A stretch of 64,000 nt of DNA from Anaerolineales bacterium UBA6055. GTDB lineage: Bacteria; Chloroflexota; Anaerolineae; Aggregatilineales; Phototrophicaceae. Under the pieces are notes generated by a model. That model ran no database searches, was not told where the DNA came from, and worked only from the letters and a program-made list of their open reading frames with translations. Shown here one piece after another: positions 53,266-62,572 of this stretch. The number at the start of each line of letters is the position of its first letter. The first letter of the stretch is position 1. Location: contig DIYL01000016.1 of NCBI GenBank assembly GCA_002428985.1, positions 62,001 through 126,000 of the forward strand, in the 5' to 3' direction. Made by a program: the position numbers and the translations under genes.

Positions 53266-54984
53266 ATGTCTTTAAATATTTCACGTCAAAAATATGCAGA
53301 TTTATATGGTCCAACGACAGGTGATCGTGTTCGTTTAGCTGACACGGAACTCATTATTGAAGTTGAAAAAGACTACACAACCTATGGCGACGAATCGAAA
53401 TTTGGTGGTGGTAAGACGCTCCGTGATGGTATGGGGCAGGCATCCGGCATCACCCGTGAAGAAGGTGCGCTTGACTTGGTGTTGACTAATGCGCTGATTG
53501 TTGACCATTGGGGTATTGTCAAAGCCGATATTGGGGTCAAAGATGGTAAAATTGTTGGCATCGGTAAAGCGGGTAATCCTCATACGATGGCTGGTGTCAC
53601 CGAGAATATGATTGTAGGCGCATCTACCGAAGTCATCGCGGCTGAAAAAATGATCGTGACGGCTGGTGGGCTCGATGTGCATATTCATTTTATTTGCCCA
53701 CAACAAATCGAAGAGGCGCTATCGTCCGGTGTAACAACGATGCTGGGTGGTGGAACTGGACCTGCGACAGGCACCAATGCGACGACATGTACCCCGGGTA
53801 GATGGAATATTTACCGTATGTTGGAAGCATCGGAAGATTTCTCGATGAACCTCGGCTATTTGGGCAAGGGAAATTCGGCACTGACGCCATCACTGAATGA
53901 CCAGATTGAAGCTGGTGCATTAGGGCTCAAATTACATGAAGATTGGGGTACAACTCCGGCAGCTATTGATGCCGCCTTAAGTGTCGCCGAAGACTATGAT
54001 GTGCAAATTGCGATTCATACCGATACACTCAACGAAGCGGGGTATGTCGATGATTCGATTGCGGCATTTAAAGGACGTACTATCCATACGTATCATACCG
54101 AAGGCGCAGGTGGTGGTCATGCACCGGATATTATCAAAGTATGTGGTCAGCCCAATGTGTTACCGTCATCGACCAATCCAACCCGTCCATTTACAGTCAA
54201 TACAATTGATGAACACCTCGATATGCTGATGGTCTGTCATCATCTGAGTCCGTCGATTCCAGAGGATCTCGCATTTGCCGAGTCGCGTATCCGCCCAGAG
54301 ACAATCGCTGCCGAAGACATTCTCCACGATATGGGGGCATTTAGCATGATGGCATCCGACTCACAAGCGATGGGGCGTGTCGGTGAAGTGATTATGCGGA
54401 CATGGCAAACCGCTCATAAGATGAAAGTTCAGCGGGGGAGTTTACCCGAAGACCCTGCACGCCATGATAATTTCCGAGTAAAACGCTATGTCGCCAAATA
54501 TACGATCAATCCAGCGATTACACACGGCATTGGCTCGTATGTCGGGTCGGTTGAAGTCGGCAAAATGGCAGATCTCGTATTGTGGGATCCGGCATTTTTT
54601 GGTGTGAAACCTGCGATTATCGTTAAAGGTGGCTTTATCGCGTATGCTGAGATGGGTGATCCAAATGCATCGATTCCAACCCCACAACCTGTTCATGGGC
54701 GTGCGATGTTTGGTGGGTTCGGACGGGCAAAACAAACGACCTCGATGACCTTTATGTCACAAGCTGGTGTTGATGCAGGTATTGCTGACTTGTTATCGCT
54801 AAAGTCACAAGTTGCGCCTGTGTCAAACTGCCGTAATTTGACCAAAGCGGATATGATCCATAATGATTATGTGCCTGACATTCAAGTTGACCCTGAGACC
54901 TATGAAGTACGGGTTGATGGTGAGCATATCACCTGTGAACCGGCTGATTCGTTACCAATGGCGCAACGCTATTTCTTGTTTTAG
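53266..54984 (+). CDS. ureC: Urease subunit alpha
   Basis: A 572-residue catalytic subunit that hydrolyses urea to ammonia and carbamate at a di-nickel site. The ligands can be placed: H139 and H141 (HIH), carbamylated K222 (GLKLHEDWG), H251, H277 and D365. C324 and H325 of the flap (MVCHHLSPS) are present. All sit exactly five positions beyond the Klebsiella numbering I recall (134, 136, 217, 246, 272, 319, 320, 360). The enzyme therefore looks fully active. RBS is inside the end of ureAB. Confidence 0.97.
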   Translation: MSLNISRQKYADLYGPTTGDRVRLADTELIIEVEKDYTTYGDESKFGGGKTLRDGMGQASGITREEGALDLVLTNALIVDHWGIVKADIGVKDGKIVGIGKAGNPHTMAGVTENMIVGASTEVIAAEKMIVTAGGLDVHIHFICPQQIEEALSSGVTTMLGGGTGPATGTNATTCTPGRWNIYRMLEASEDFSMNLGYLGKGNSALTPSLNDQIEAGALGLKLHEDWGTTPAAIDAALSVAEDYDVQIAIHTDTLNEAGYVDDSIAAFKGRTIHTYHTEGAGGGHAPDIIKVCGQPNVLPSSTNPTRPFTVNTIDEHLDMLMVCHHLSPSIPEDLAFAESRIRPETIAAEDILHDMGAFSMMASDSQAMGRVGEVIMRTWQTAHKMKVQRGSLPEDPARHDNFRVKRYVAKYTINPAITHGIGSYVGSVEVGKMADLVLWDPAFFGVKPAIIVKGGFIAYAEMGDPNASIPTPQPVHGRAMFGGFGRAKQTTSMTFMSQAGVDAGIADLLSLKSQVAPVSNCRNLTKADMIHNDYVPDIQVDPETYEVRVDGEHITCEPADSLPMAQRYFLF

Positions 54985-54987
54985 GGT

Positions 54988-55689
54988 ATGTTGATGAACC
55001 TGACACCACAACAATTATTGATGCTGACCCAATTGACGGATTCGATGTTTCCGTCGGGTGGGTTTGTCCATTCGGAAGGACTTGAAACATATGTCCAGCC
55101 TGGTGAAATTGAAAGCATTGAACAGGTCGAGGCCTATCTAACAACGCGCCTACGCTATGATTGGGCAAATCAAGATATGGTGGCGGTGCATGTTGCGATG
55201 TCTGCTTATAGAGATGAGGATATGCCAACTATCCACGTGCTAGATGAACGCCTGACTGCGATGAAAATAGCAAAGGAAACACGTCTTGCCAGTAGCCGTG
55301 TTGGGCGACAGACCCTACGCACGATTTTATTGTTGATCAACACCCCATTTTTAGAGGATTACCAACAAGCTATTTCGAATAAGACGTGCATAGGGCATCA
55401 AGCGATTGTGTTCGGGGTGGTGTGTGCCAGCCAATCTATTGACCCAGAATCGGCACTGACAGCATATGCCTACAATGCACTATCGTCACAAGTGTCGATT
55501 GCACTCAAATTAATGCGATTTGGTCAAACACAGGCACAACAATTACTTTGGCATATGCAACCCAAAATCGCGGATGCAGTTTCGCATGCCTTATCCTGCC
55601 AGATGGATAATATGCAATCCTTTGTACCATCAATAGATATTCACGCGATGCAACACGAGTATCTATTCCGCCGACTATTTAATAGTTAA
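54988..55689 (+). CDS. ureF: Urease accessory protein UreF
   Basis: A 233-residue UreF, a helical accessory protein that acts with UreD and UreG in nickel insertion. It shows LTDSMFPSGGFVHSEGLETYV, the family N-terminus, ETRLASSRVGRQTLR, and GHQAIVFGVV. Three bases after ureC stop. Two start codons (54988 and 54994) are possible. Confidence 0.93.
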   Translation: MLMNLTPQQLLMLTQLTDSMFPSGGFVHSEGLETYVQPGEIESIEQVEAYLTTRLRYDWANQDMVAVHVAMSAYRDEDMPTIHVLDERLTAMKIAKETRLASSRVGRQTLRTILLLINTPFLEDYQQAISNKTCIGHQAIVFGVVCASQSIDPESALTAYAYNALSSQVSIALKLMRFGQTQAQQLLWHMQPKIADAVSHALSCQMDNMQSFVPSIDIHAMQHEYLFRRLFNS

Positions 55690-55712
55690 ATTTTGAAATC
55701 TGAGGAAACACC

Positions 55713-56432
55713 ATGAGACTTAATTTTGATACCCTTGAATATTATCATCACGATCACCACCACAGTTATCAATCAGTGAGTATTCAAGGTAAACCTATCT
55801 CACAGATACAACCGCTGGTCGTGGGAGTTGGTGGCCCTGTTGGGACGGGTAAAACAACATTGATTGAAAAGTTGTGCAAAAGCATGTCAGATGATTATGA
55901 AATTGCTGTCATCACCAACGATATTTATACCAAAGAAGATGCCCTGATTTTGACGCGCTTGAGTGCGTTAGATGCAGAACGTATTGTCGGTGTGGAAACA
56001 GGGGGGTGTCCTCACCATGCGATTCGCGATGATGTCTCGGCAAATTTGGAAGCTGTCGAGGATATGCTCATCAAATATCCTGATCTAGATCTACTTTTTA
56101 TCGAGAGCGGTGGTGATAATCTGGCAGCTAGCTTTAGCCCCGAATTGGTCGATGTGGAAATTTATGTGATTGATGTATCGGCTGGCGATAAAATCCCGCG
56201 CAAAGGTGGACCCGGCATTATGCACTCCGACCTGTTGTTGATCAACAAGATTGATATTGCACAATACGTCGGATCCGATTTAGAAATTATGAAACGTGAT
56301 TCGAAACTCATGCGTGAAGACAATCCATTCTTGTTATGCGATATGCTATCAGGCAAAGGTCAGCCAGACATCGAAAAATGGATCCTGCAACAACGCGATG
56401 AAAAGTTGAGCAATCGGACAGGTATTCGTTAA
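55713..56432 (+). CDS. ureG: Urease accessory GTPase UreG with histidine-rich N-terminus
   Basis: A 239-residue UreG. GTPase motif GPVGTGKT (41-48), ITNDIYTKEDA, the nickel-binding CPH (99-101, GGCPHHAIRDD), ESGGDNLAASFSPEL, and NKIDIA for guanine. The N-terminus, residues 10-19, is YYHHDHHHSY, five histidines. Since no ureE gene is in the operon, this tail may take over metal storage or delivery, as in other His-tailed UreG proteins. RBS GAGGAAA. The stop overlaps the convergent aldo/keto reductase stop by four bases. Confidence 0.95.
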   Translation: MRLNFDTLEYYHHDHHHSYQSVSIQGKPISQIQPLVVGVGGPVGTGKTTLIEKLCKSMSDDYEIAVITNDIYTKEDALILTRLSALDAERIVGVETGGCPHHAIRDDVSANLEAVEDMLIKYPDLDLLFIESGGDNLAASFSPELVDVEIYVIDVSAGDKIPRKGGPGIMHSDLLLINKIDIAQYVGSDLEIMKRDSKLMREDNPFLLCDMLSGKGQPDIEKWILQQRDEKLSNRTGIR

Positions 56433-57409
56433 CCCGCTGGTCTGTAATCTGCAGTGACGGTATTAAATGTATCAAGACCCGCTTGAATCATATCAAGGTC
56501 AGCTTGGGTGAGATCGACAGCAAGGCATCCGGTCATTTCACTGGCTTCTTTGGCTGACCTCACTCCTAGAATAACCGCTGTCAACATCGGGTTATTGAGT
56601 AGCCATGCCAGTATAATGTCAATCTGATTGATGTTATGTTGGTCGGCGATGTCGTTCAAAATTTGCTTGAATGTTTGCAAGTGTGGATAAACTTCGGGTA
56701 ATGCAAGCCACCGTTTACGGCGGAAGTCTTTCGCTTCGAGTCCATCCAAATCAAACGCATCAATCAGGAAACCGTCTTTGGTCGGACCCCATGCAAGGCT
56801 ACCGATATTGTTCTCATCGGCATACGGCAGAATATCGTTTTCAATATCGCGTACAATCATGTTGTATTGGTTTTGTGTGACGGTAATCGGTGCGATGGCT
56901 TGCGCGCGTTTCATCAAATCCACCGGATGGTTTGATAACGCCCCATATCGGACTTTACCCGCTTGAATGAGTTCTTGCATTGTCTCCCAAGACTCTTCGA
57001 TAGGTGTTCTCGGGTCGGGATCATGGAATTGATATAAATCTACATAATCGACACCGAGCCGTTGAAGAGAATCGTCTATTTCTTTTTTGATGCTCTGTGG
57101 GGATAAGTTTTCGATTGTGCCCCCGCTTCCATCATTAATTGACCCGCACTTGGTGAAGATGAATAATTGGTCACGTTTGCCCTTAATCGCTTCACCAACT
57201 AAGTGTTCACCGTGTCCCCACCCATAAAATGGGGCTGTATCGAGCCAATTCACACCCATATCCAAGGCTTGATGAATCGCCTCGCGGGCGGCAGTCTGAT
57301 CTTGTTTACCCCAATATACACGCCAATCATCAGTCGAGGACATCGGTGCAGTCCCAATCCCAACAGGTGAAATCATCATATCGCTATTGCCGAGCTGACG
57401 TAATTTCAT
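56429..57409 (-). CDS. Aldo/keto reductase
   Basis: A 326-residue TIM-barrel oxidoreductase. It starts MKLRQLGNSDMMISPVGIGTA and shows NWLDTAPFYGWGHGEHLVGEAIKG (D and Y), FIFTKCG (K) and DLYQFHDPD (H). The C-terminal NADPH-binding part has LGVRSAKEASEM. A paralogue of the gene at 42 kb. It ends four bases inside the ureG end and stands alone. Substrate unknown. Confidence 0.9.
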   Translation of the reverse strand: MKLRQLGNSDMMISPVGIGTAPMSSTDDWRVYWGKQDQTAAREAIHQALDMGVNWLDTAPFYGWGHGEHLVGEAIKGKRDQLFIFTKCGSINDGSGGTIENLSPQSIKKEIDDSLQRLGVDYVDLYQFHDPDPRTPIEESWETMQELIQAGKVRYGALSNHPVDLMKRAQAIAPITVTQNQYNMIVRDIENDILPYADENNIGSLAWGPTKDGFLIDAFDLDGLEAKDFRRKRWLALPEVYPHLQTFKQILNDIADQHNINQIDIILAWLLNNPMLTAVILGVRSAKEASEMTGCLAVDLTQADLDMIQAGLDTFNTVTADYRPAG

Positions 57410-57481
57410 GTATTTTCTCTCTTTTTTGTGTATCGGATATATGTGAATTATATCAAATAATGGGGTCTATCAGTGGGAGAA

Positions 57482-57513
57482 TGTAGGGACGTTTAAGCCC
57501 CTACAATAGTTAC
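57482..57513 (-). terminator. Hairpin after the fasciclin gene
   Basis: A 7-bp stem (TGTAGGG with CCCTACA) with a 16-base interior, 12 bases after the fasciclin stop on the minus strand. No T run follows, so its strength is unsure. Confidence 0.4.
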
Positions 57514-57524
57514 TCGTGTCGATT

Positions 57525-59417
57525 TTACGGTAGCATGACACCACTAATCGCATGGACGATACCATTCGATGCGCCAAGATTAACAACCGTTGAGGTAATA
57601 CCCTGTGCGTTCAGAATGATATTGCCTGCATCATCTGTCTGTATCCAGAGTTCTTCGCCGTTGACTGTTGTCAATTCAAGGATGTTATCGGCTTCAAGGT
57701 CGAATAAATTATCAAGATCTTCAGCAGTATAACGTCCGGGGACGACATGGAATTGCAAGACACTGACAATATCTGCTCCAGTAAGATCATCAGTTGCTGC
57801 CAGCAGGGCGCCGTTGGTCGGGGCAAATACAGTAAACTGATCTGTACCCGCTAAAACGGATGACAATCCATTATCTTCAAGTAACCCAACAAGTGATGAG
57901 AAGCTTGCTTGGTCGCGGTTCAAGACATCCATGATGCTGGTAAATGTGCCGAAAGTCGGACGACCTTGCTCATCACGGAGGCTTGGTGGAATGAGGACAC
58001 CCGGTAAACCGTGTATTCGTCCGTTGGTTGTGATCACATCAGGCAAGAAGACATCAATCCCCTGACGATTCAGAATAATCGCGAGATCATCAGGTTCTTC
58101 GCCTGTATCCACTTGTAATGTGAGCTCTTCACCGCTGAGCGTTGTTAGTTCGAGTACGTTGTCAGCTTCTGCACTATAAAGTGTGACAATATCGTTGGAT
58201 GGGAAATCGCCTTCGAGGACGTGGAATTGCAATACGGTTGACAGGACATCGGGACTTGCAAGTAGATCATCTAGTGTAACATTCAATCGAGTTGCAAGTG
58301 CTTCGAAGGCATCATCAGTTGGGGCAAGTACAGTTAATGCGTCTTCACCTTCTAATGCACTCATTAAATTGGTGGCATCAAGGACGGCTTCTAGAATGGT
58401 GAAATCACTACTGTCACGTATATATTCAGCTAATGTGTTATCCCGTTGTGGCAACATCACACTACCAATGTAGTGAATCACCCCATTATCCACAACAACA
58501 TCTGTTGTAAATGTGCTTATCCCTTGTCCATTCAACAAGATCGCGCCATCTGGTGTAATTTGATAGGTGATGGTTGTACCACCGAGGGTTTCGAGTGTGC
58601 CGATGTCGCGGCGTTCAACTGCAAGTTTGTCCCCGAGTGCCTGAACAGTCCAACGTCCGGGAACAACATGCAAGCTGAGAACACTGACAATATCTTCTGG
58701 CATATTACTTTGTGATAACAGAAATGCGTCATTAGTTGGCGCAAAAACAGTAATTGGACCGTCGCCAGCAAGTGCCTCAACGAGACCATTATCCGAAGCG
58801 GCTTGTACTAGTGTCGAAAATTCTGGTGCACCACTGAGTAAATCTGCGATGGTTTCTTTGACACGGAATGTCGCAAGCCCCTGATCATCGGTCAAGCTTG
58901 GTGGCAATAATACACCACTAATGGCATGTATCACCCCATTTTCAACGATTTGATCCGGTAGAAAAACAGCAATCCCGCTACCCCCCAATAACACTGTACC
59001 AAGTGTATCAACTTGTACAGTTAGTTGCTCGCCGCCTAATGTTGCTAGTTCAAGCACACCATCCGACTGCCCCCCATAAGCTGTCGTGATGTCGGCTGCG
59101 CTGAATTGTCCGGCGAGAATGTGGTAATCGAGTAGGGTGCGAACCAGTGCTGGATCAGCAGTGAGATCCTCAGCAGTGAGACCGTTATTGGCTAGAAATG
59201 TGTTGATACCGTCGTTAGTAGGCATGAGTACCGTGTAGGGACCGTCGCCATTCAAGATGTCGCCTAATCCCGCAAGATTAGCAAGCTCAGCAAATGTCCC
59301 GAAAGTCTGGGCATCACGTTCTGCCTGCTCAAGAATACTGCGACGTTGTGCAAAGGTCGGAATCGCGACCAGCGCAATCACTAGTATTATCATGGCACGC
59401 ATTTTTAGATTGTACAT
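57525..59417 (-). CDS. Exported fasciclin protein with four FAS1 domains
   Basis: A 630-residue secreted protein. The start at 59415-59417 has GGGGAG eight bases upstream; then a signal peptide (MRAMIILVIALVAIPTFAQ). Four FAS1 repeats follow, each with a TVLAPTNDAF- or TVLMPTNDGI-type strand and an H-x-x-x-G-x-F/Y segment (YHILAGQF, LHVVPGRW, FHVLEGDF, FHVVPGRY), and each ends VIHxIxGVMLP or similar. FAS1 domains mediate cell adhesion or bind surface polymers. Strong repeat-to-repeat similarity shows internal duplication. A distinct gene neighbour set is not seen. Confidence 0.92.
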   Translation of the reverse strand: MYNLKMRAMIILVIALVAIPTFAQRRSILEQAERDAQTFGTFAELANLAGLGDILNGDGPYTVLMPTNDGINTFLANNGLTAEDLTADPALVRTLLDYHILAGQFSAADITTAYGGQSDGVLELATLGGEQLTVQVDTLGTVLLGGSGIAVFLPDQIVENGVIHAISGVLLPPSLTDDQGLATFRVKETIADLLSGAPEFSTLVQAASDNGLVEALAGDGPITVFAPTNDAFLLSQSNMPEDIVSVLSLHVVPGRWTVQALGDKLAVERRDIGTLETLGGTTITYQITPDGAILLNGQGISTFTTDVVVDNGVIHYIGSVMLPQRDNTLAEYIRDSSDFTILEAVLDATNLMSALEGEDALTVLAPTDDAFEALATRLNVTLDDLLASPDVLSTVLQFHVLEGDFPSNDIVTLYSAEADNVLELTTLSGEELTLQVDTGEEPDDLAIILNRQGIDVFLPDVITTNGRIHGLPGVLIPPSLRDEQGRPTFGTFTSIMDVLNRDQASFSSLVGLLEDNGLSSVLAGTDQFTVFAPTNGALLAATDDLTGADIVSVLQFHVVPGRYTAEDLDNLFDLEADNILELTTVNGEELWIQTDDAGNIILNAQGITSTVVNLGASNGIVHAISGVMLP

Positions 59418-59578
59418 AGAAAAAGCTCCCCATGTGATTTGGAAAAATGATGTAAGCATTGCATTACAAATCATGTTACCATCACTTTTAGAGAGCTGAT
59501 CTGAATTTATGTTAGGAGCTAATCACACAAGATACAATTCCGTATGACAAGCTAGTACCGTGATACTAATTTGCTAGG

Positions 59579-60664
59579 CTAGCCACCAAAATAGCGATCC
59601 AACAGGGTGTTATATTGCCCTGATTCGACCTCATGTAAAAGTGCAAGATTGACACTTTCTAATAAGGGGCTATCTTGTGGGAAGACGATACCATAACGTT
59701 CGACATTAAATGTTTCGCCGACGACTTCGACACGTCCATCGCCCTCGGTGTTTGCGTAATAAAGCAATACAGGTGAATCATAAACAATGGCATCTAACCA
59801 ATCCGACTCTAATGCAGTATATGCTTCTTCGATTGTGGTGTATGTGCGCGGATTAAAGCCACTTGCTCTTAAGAAATCTACTGATGTACTCCCACCAACA
59901 GTGCCAATCCGTTGTCCTTGCAAGTCCGATAGTGAATTGACGGATCCTCGTAGTTCTTGCAAGGTTACAGCACTAGTCACCCCTGCTGTAAAGTTTGCAA
60001 TTAGGAACAACCCCATCAACATCCAGATAACACCAAATACACGCCCTGTTATGCCTTTTGGCGATTTATCACCATAACCGACGGTTGTTACAGTCACAAC
60101 CGACCACCAGAGTGCTTCGCCTATACCCTGCAAATATGTTTTCGGGAAATCATCATTATTATTTCGTTCTACTAACCAGATGATGTGGGCGGCGACGATC
60201 ACAGATGCTAAGAAAAATCCAAAGACTTGCAACATGGTGGGTGACAGTAACACCATCAGCAAATCTAATAAACCGATAGTGCTTCGGGCGGGGATCATAA
60301 TTTGTAAGCCAGCATCAAAGAAAGGCTGTGAGAAGTCAATGCGCTCTTCACGGATGGAGGTGATACTGATGCCAGCGATGGCTAAATCAGCGATGCCATC
60401 TTCGACTGCGTCTAATTGATCGCTGACAGTCTCGACCTCGACATATTCAAAGTCAATTTCCATTTTATCAGCAATGTCTTCCCACAAGTCAATGCTAAAC
60501 CCCGTCCATGTATCGCCTGTCTTCATCACAAACGGCTCAAAAACTTTAATGGCAACCTGCAGGGGGGCACTACTTGTACTGTCGTTATCTTGCGCAGCTG
60601 CTGGCAATCCCATTAAAATCAGGGCTGTGATTACTAAGGCAACCCAAAATGTTTGTTTTTTCAT
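59579..60664 (-). CDS. Prokaryotic ionotropic glutamate receptor (GluR0-like potassium channel)
   Basis: A 361-residue membrane protein with signal peptide (residues 1-24). The ligand-binding fold is split as in glutamate receptors: S1 at 34-128 (R105 in the TSIREERIDFSQPF block) and S2 at 242-360 (D296 in DAIVYDSPVL). Between them are M1 (145-165), a pore loop with TTVTTVGYGDKSPKG (filter TVGYGD at 194-199, as in potassium channels) and M2 (205-232). The pattern equals GluR0 of Synechocystis, in which an amino acid opens a K+ channel. The start at 60662-60664 has AAGGA seven bases upstream. Ligand unknown; probably an amino acid. Confidence 0.92.
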   Translation of the reverse strand: MKKQTFWVALVITALILMGLPAAAQDNDSTSSAPLQVAIKVFEPFVMKTGDTWTGFSIDLWEDIADKMEIDFEYVEVETVSDQLDAVEDGIADLAIAGISITSIREERIDFSQPFFDAGLQIMIPARSTIGLLDLLMVLLSPTMLQVFGFFLASVIVAAHIIWLVERNNNDDFPKTYLQGIGEALWWSVVTVTTVGYGDKSPKGITGRVFGVIWMLMGLFLIANFTAGVTSAVTLQELRGSVNSLSDLQGQRIGTVGGSTSVDFLRASGFNPRTYTTIEEAYTALESDWLDAIVYDSPVLLYYANTEGDGRVEVVGETFNVERYGIVFPQDSPLLESVNLALLHEVESGQYNTLLDRYFGG

Positions 60665-60842
60665 AACTAATTCCTTACTAAAACTGTACTTTAATCTAAC
60701 CACATATTACGATTTTTAAAGCTAAAGATTTGAGTCATTTAATTTCTTGTTTAGGCTCGTGTTGCTGAGTGGATCTTTCTGCATAGCTCATGTCGGAATT
60801 AACGCTATAATGGAGCAATTCATTCAGATAGAAAGCCACGTT

Positions 60843-61547
60843 ATGATTACAGTCAACTCACTCCATGCTGGATATGGCAAGCTCGAAATTTTGCATGATA
60901 TTTCGCTCACCTTTGCAGAAAAACAATTCACGACAGTGTTGGGACCCAACGGGTCGGGTAAAAGCACCTTGATGAAATCGATCCTAGGGATTACGACAAT
61001 TCATAGTGGCACGATTCAATTTGACGGACGTGAGCTGGTTGGTATTCGTACAGAACAAATCTCTAAGCTTGGCATCGCCTATGTACCCCAACGTGAAAAT
61101 GTCTTCACGGATTTGACGGTTCGTGAAAATCTTCATTTGGGTGTTCGTGTGTTGTCGCGTGATGAACGCGCAGTCGCGATAGAAGAAGTACATGATCTAT
61201 TTCCAATTTTAGGTAAACGTGAGGGTCAAAAAGCGGGACAACTGAGTGGGGGCGAGCGTCAGATGGTGGCGATGGCAATCGCATGGTTGACCCGCCCTAA
61301 AATTATGCTATTAGATGAACCCAGCGCGGGACTTGCACCGGTTATCGCGAGTGAGGTATTTACTGTGTTGCAGACCTTGCGTGAACAAGGGATGACGCTG
61401 GTGGTTGTAGAGCAGAATGCGCGCCGTATCCTCCAATATTGTGATTATGCATTTGTACTTCGCGAAGGGCAGTTAGCATTCCAAGGCACAGCTGCAGAAT
61501 GCCTAAATGACGAAGACACGATTAAAGGCTATTTGGGTGTACGCTAA
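60843..61547 (+). CDS. livF: Branched-chain amino acid type ABC transporter ATPase, LivF family
   Basis: A 234-residue ABC ATPase. LGPNGSGKST is Walker A, LSGGERQMVAMAIAWL the signature, IMLLDEPSAGLAP Walker B, VVVEQNARRIL the switch. The AYVPQRENVFTDLTVRENL stretch is the LivF pattern. It is the second ATPase of a LivGF pair; LivG is 22 kb away, permeases and binding protein more than 55 kb away. The start MITVNSL at 60843 is chosen to match family length; an in-frame ATG earlier would add a tail without similarity. Confidence 0.88.
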   Translation: MITVNSLHAGYGKLEILHDISLTFAEKQFTTVLGPNGSGKSTLMKSILGITTIHSGTIQFDGRELVGIRTEQISKLGIAYVPQRENVFTDLTVRENLHLGVRVLSRDERAVAIEEVHDLFPILGKREGQKAGQLSGGERQMVAMAIAWLTRPKIMLLDEPSAGLAPVIASEVFTVLQTLREQGMTLVVVEQNARRILQYCDYAFVLREGQLAFQGTAAECLNDEDTIKGYLGVR

Positions 61548-61617
61548 TTTATTTGATTACTTCAAAATATCTCATTGTGGTAATTTGAAATTGGAAAAAT
61601 CCCTTAAACAATTAAAA

Positions 61618-62211
61618 CTACTCACAACTGTAATCTCTAATGACTTCCTCCAGCGGTTTTTCGAGCGCATCTTTCAATTGAGGAATATTAAGGATTTTAA
61701 ATCGATCTTGTTCAAATTTATCGTTGAGGTCCAATAGTAACTGTCTCTCTTTATTCCCTAGCACATCCATGATTCGTGCAAAACGACACAGACAGTGTAA
61801 CCATTCTTGCAGAAACACATTAAACGGAATCGATTTTGTGATATCTGATTTCAGATAAGATCCGATATGATGAAGGTTGTAATCCATGCCTCGATTGCGT
61901 CGCTTGAGTTTTACTTCAAGTGAGTTTAAGGCAAAAAATATTTTGACTTCATCACCTAAAAATAGCTTGTCGAGGTGAATCATAGGTGCAACTATGATCC
62001 AGAAAATTTCATCGACGTAATTGATACCTAACAGTTCACTCCCAAACTATTGAATAGAAAGTGCACCATCGGGATTAATAATATCGATGGAACCATCTTG
62101 TTCATGTTGTTTAATGGTATCTAGATTTTCAATAATATGTTTTTCAGAATAGAGTACATTATTGATTTTAAGAGCAAAACAGATTTTTAGGTTATGTTCG
62201 GGATTATACAT
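61618..62211 (-). pseudogene. Unknown gene interrupted by an in-frame TAG
   Basis: From ATG at 62209-62211 the frame reads MYNPEHNLKICFALKINN and continues for 54 codons to TAG at 62047-62049. It stays open after the stop with FGSELLGINYVDEIFW and on to 61618, 198 codons in all. A fragment that begins at the ATG at 61981-61983 (MIHLDKLFLGDEVKIFF) could still be made. The two parts look like one protein, for both have the same type of composition and no frame change is needed. No family recognised. It follows another unknown gene by ten bases and both sit next to an ABC exporter, so they may form one operon. Confidence 0.65.
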
Positions 62212-62221
62212 TTTTCAGTCT

Positions 62222-62554
62222 TCATCCTATTGTAATCCAGCCGTCATAGAGCTTTGCTTTTTCGACAGTATTGATAAAATTGTTTGTTCTACCCATGATA
62301 GTTTCTTCCCCAAATGTTGTGTTTTCAATAACTATCTGGAGATTGTGTTGTATTAGTAGAGCTTCATTTTTGAATTGATCTAGCTCTTCTTTTTTCACAA
62401 CTAAATACAGATTGTGTGCTAAAGATGGCAGTATAGTTAGACCTAATTCAGTGCGAGCTACCTCAACTCCTGCCAAATGACCACCTAAACCTAAATCTAG
62501 TCGTTGTTCAATCCCGTTTTCATCAATGATGTGTACGTCTAAACTTAGTGTCAT
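62222..62554 (-). CDS. Hypothetical protein
   Basis: A 110-residue soluble protein beginning MTLSLDVHIIDENGIEQRLDLGLGGH. No domain recognised. It has no signal or membrane segment. It lies 18 bases after the ABC exporter and 10 bases before the interrupted gene. The layout of small soluble genes after an ABC exporter would fit a peptide export or immunity set, but nothing in the sequence proves this. Confidence 0.55.
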   Translation of the reverse strand: MTLSLDVHIIDENGIEQRLDLGLGGHLAGVEVARTELGLTILPSLAHNLYLVVKKEELDQFKNEALLIQHNLQIVIENTTFGEETIMGRTNNFINTVEKAKLYDGWITIG

Positions 62555-62572
62555 ATCTGCCTCCTATTTCCC

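Noticed and set aside
5777..62064. Programmed readthrough or an altered genetic code
   Set aside because: The interrupting codons are TAA, TGA and TAG, and all other genes stop normally at all three, so the standard code applies.
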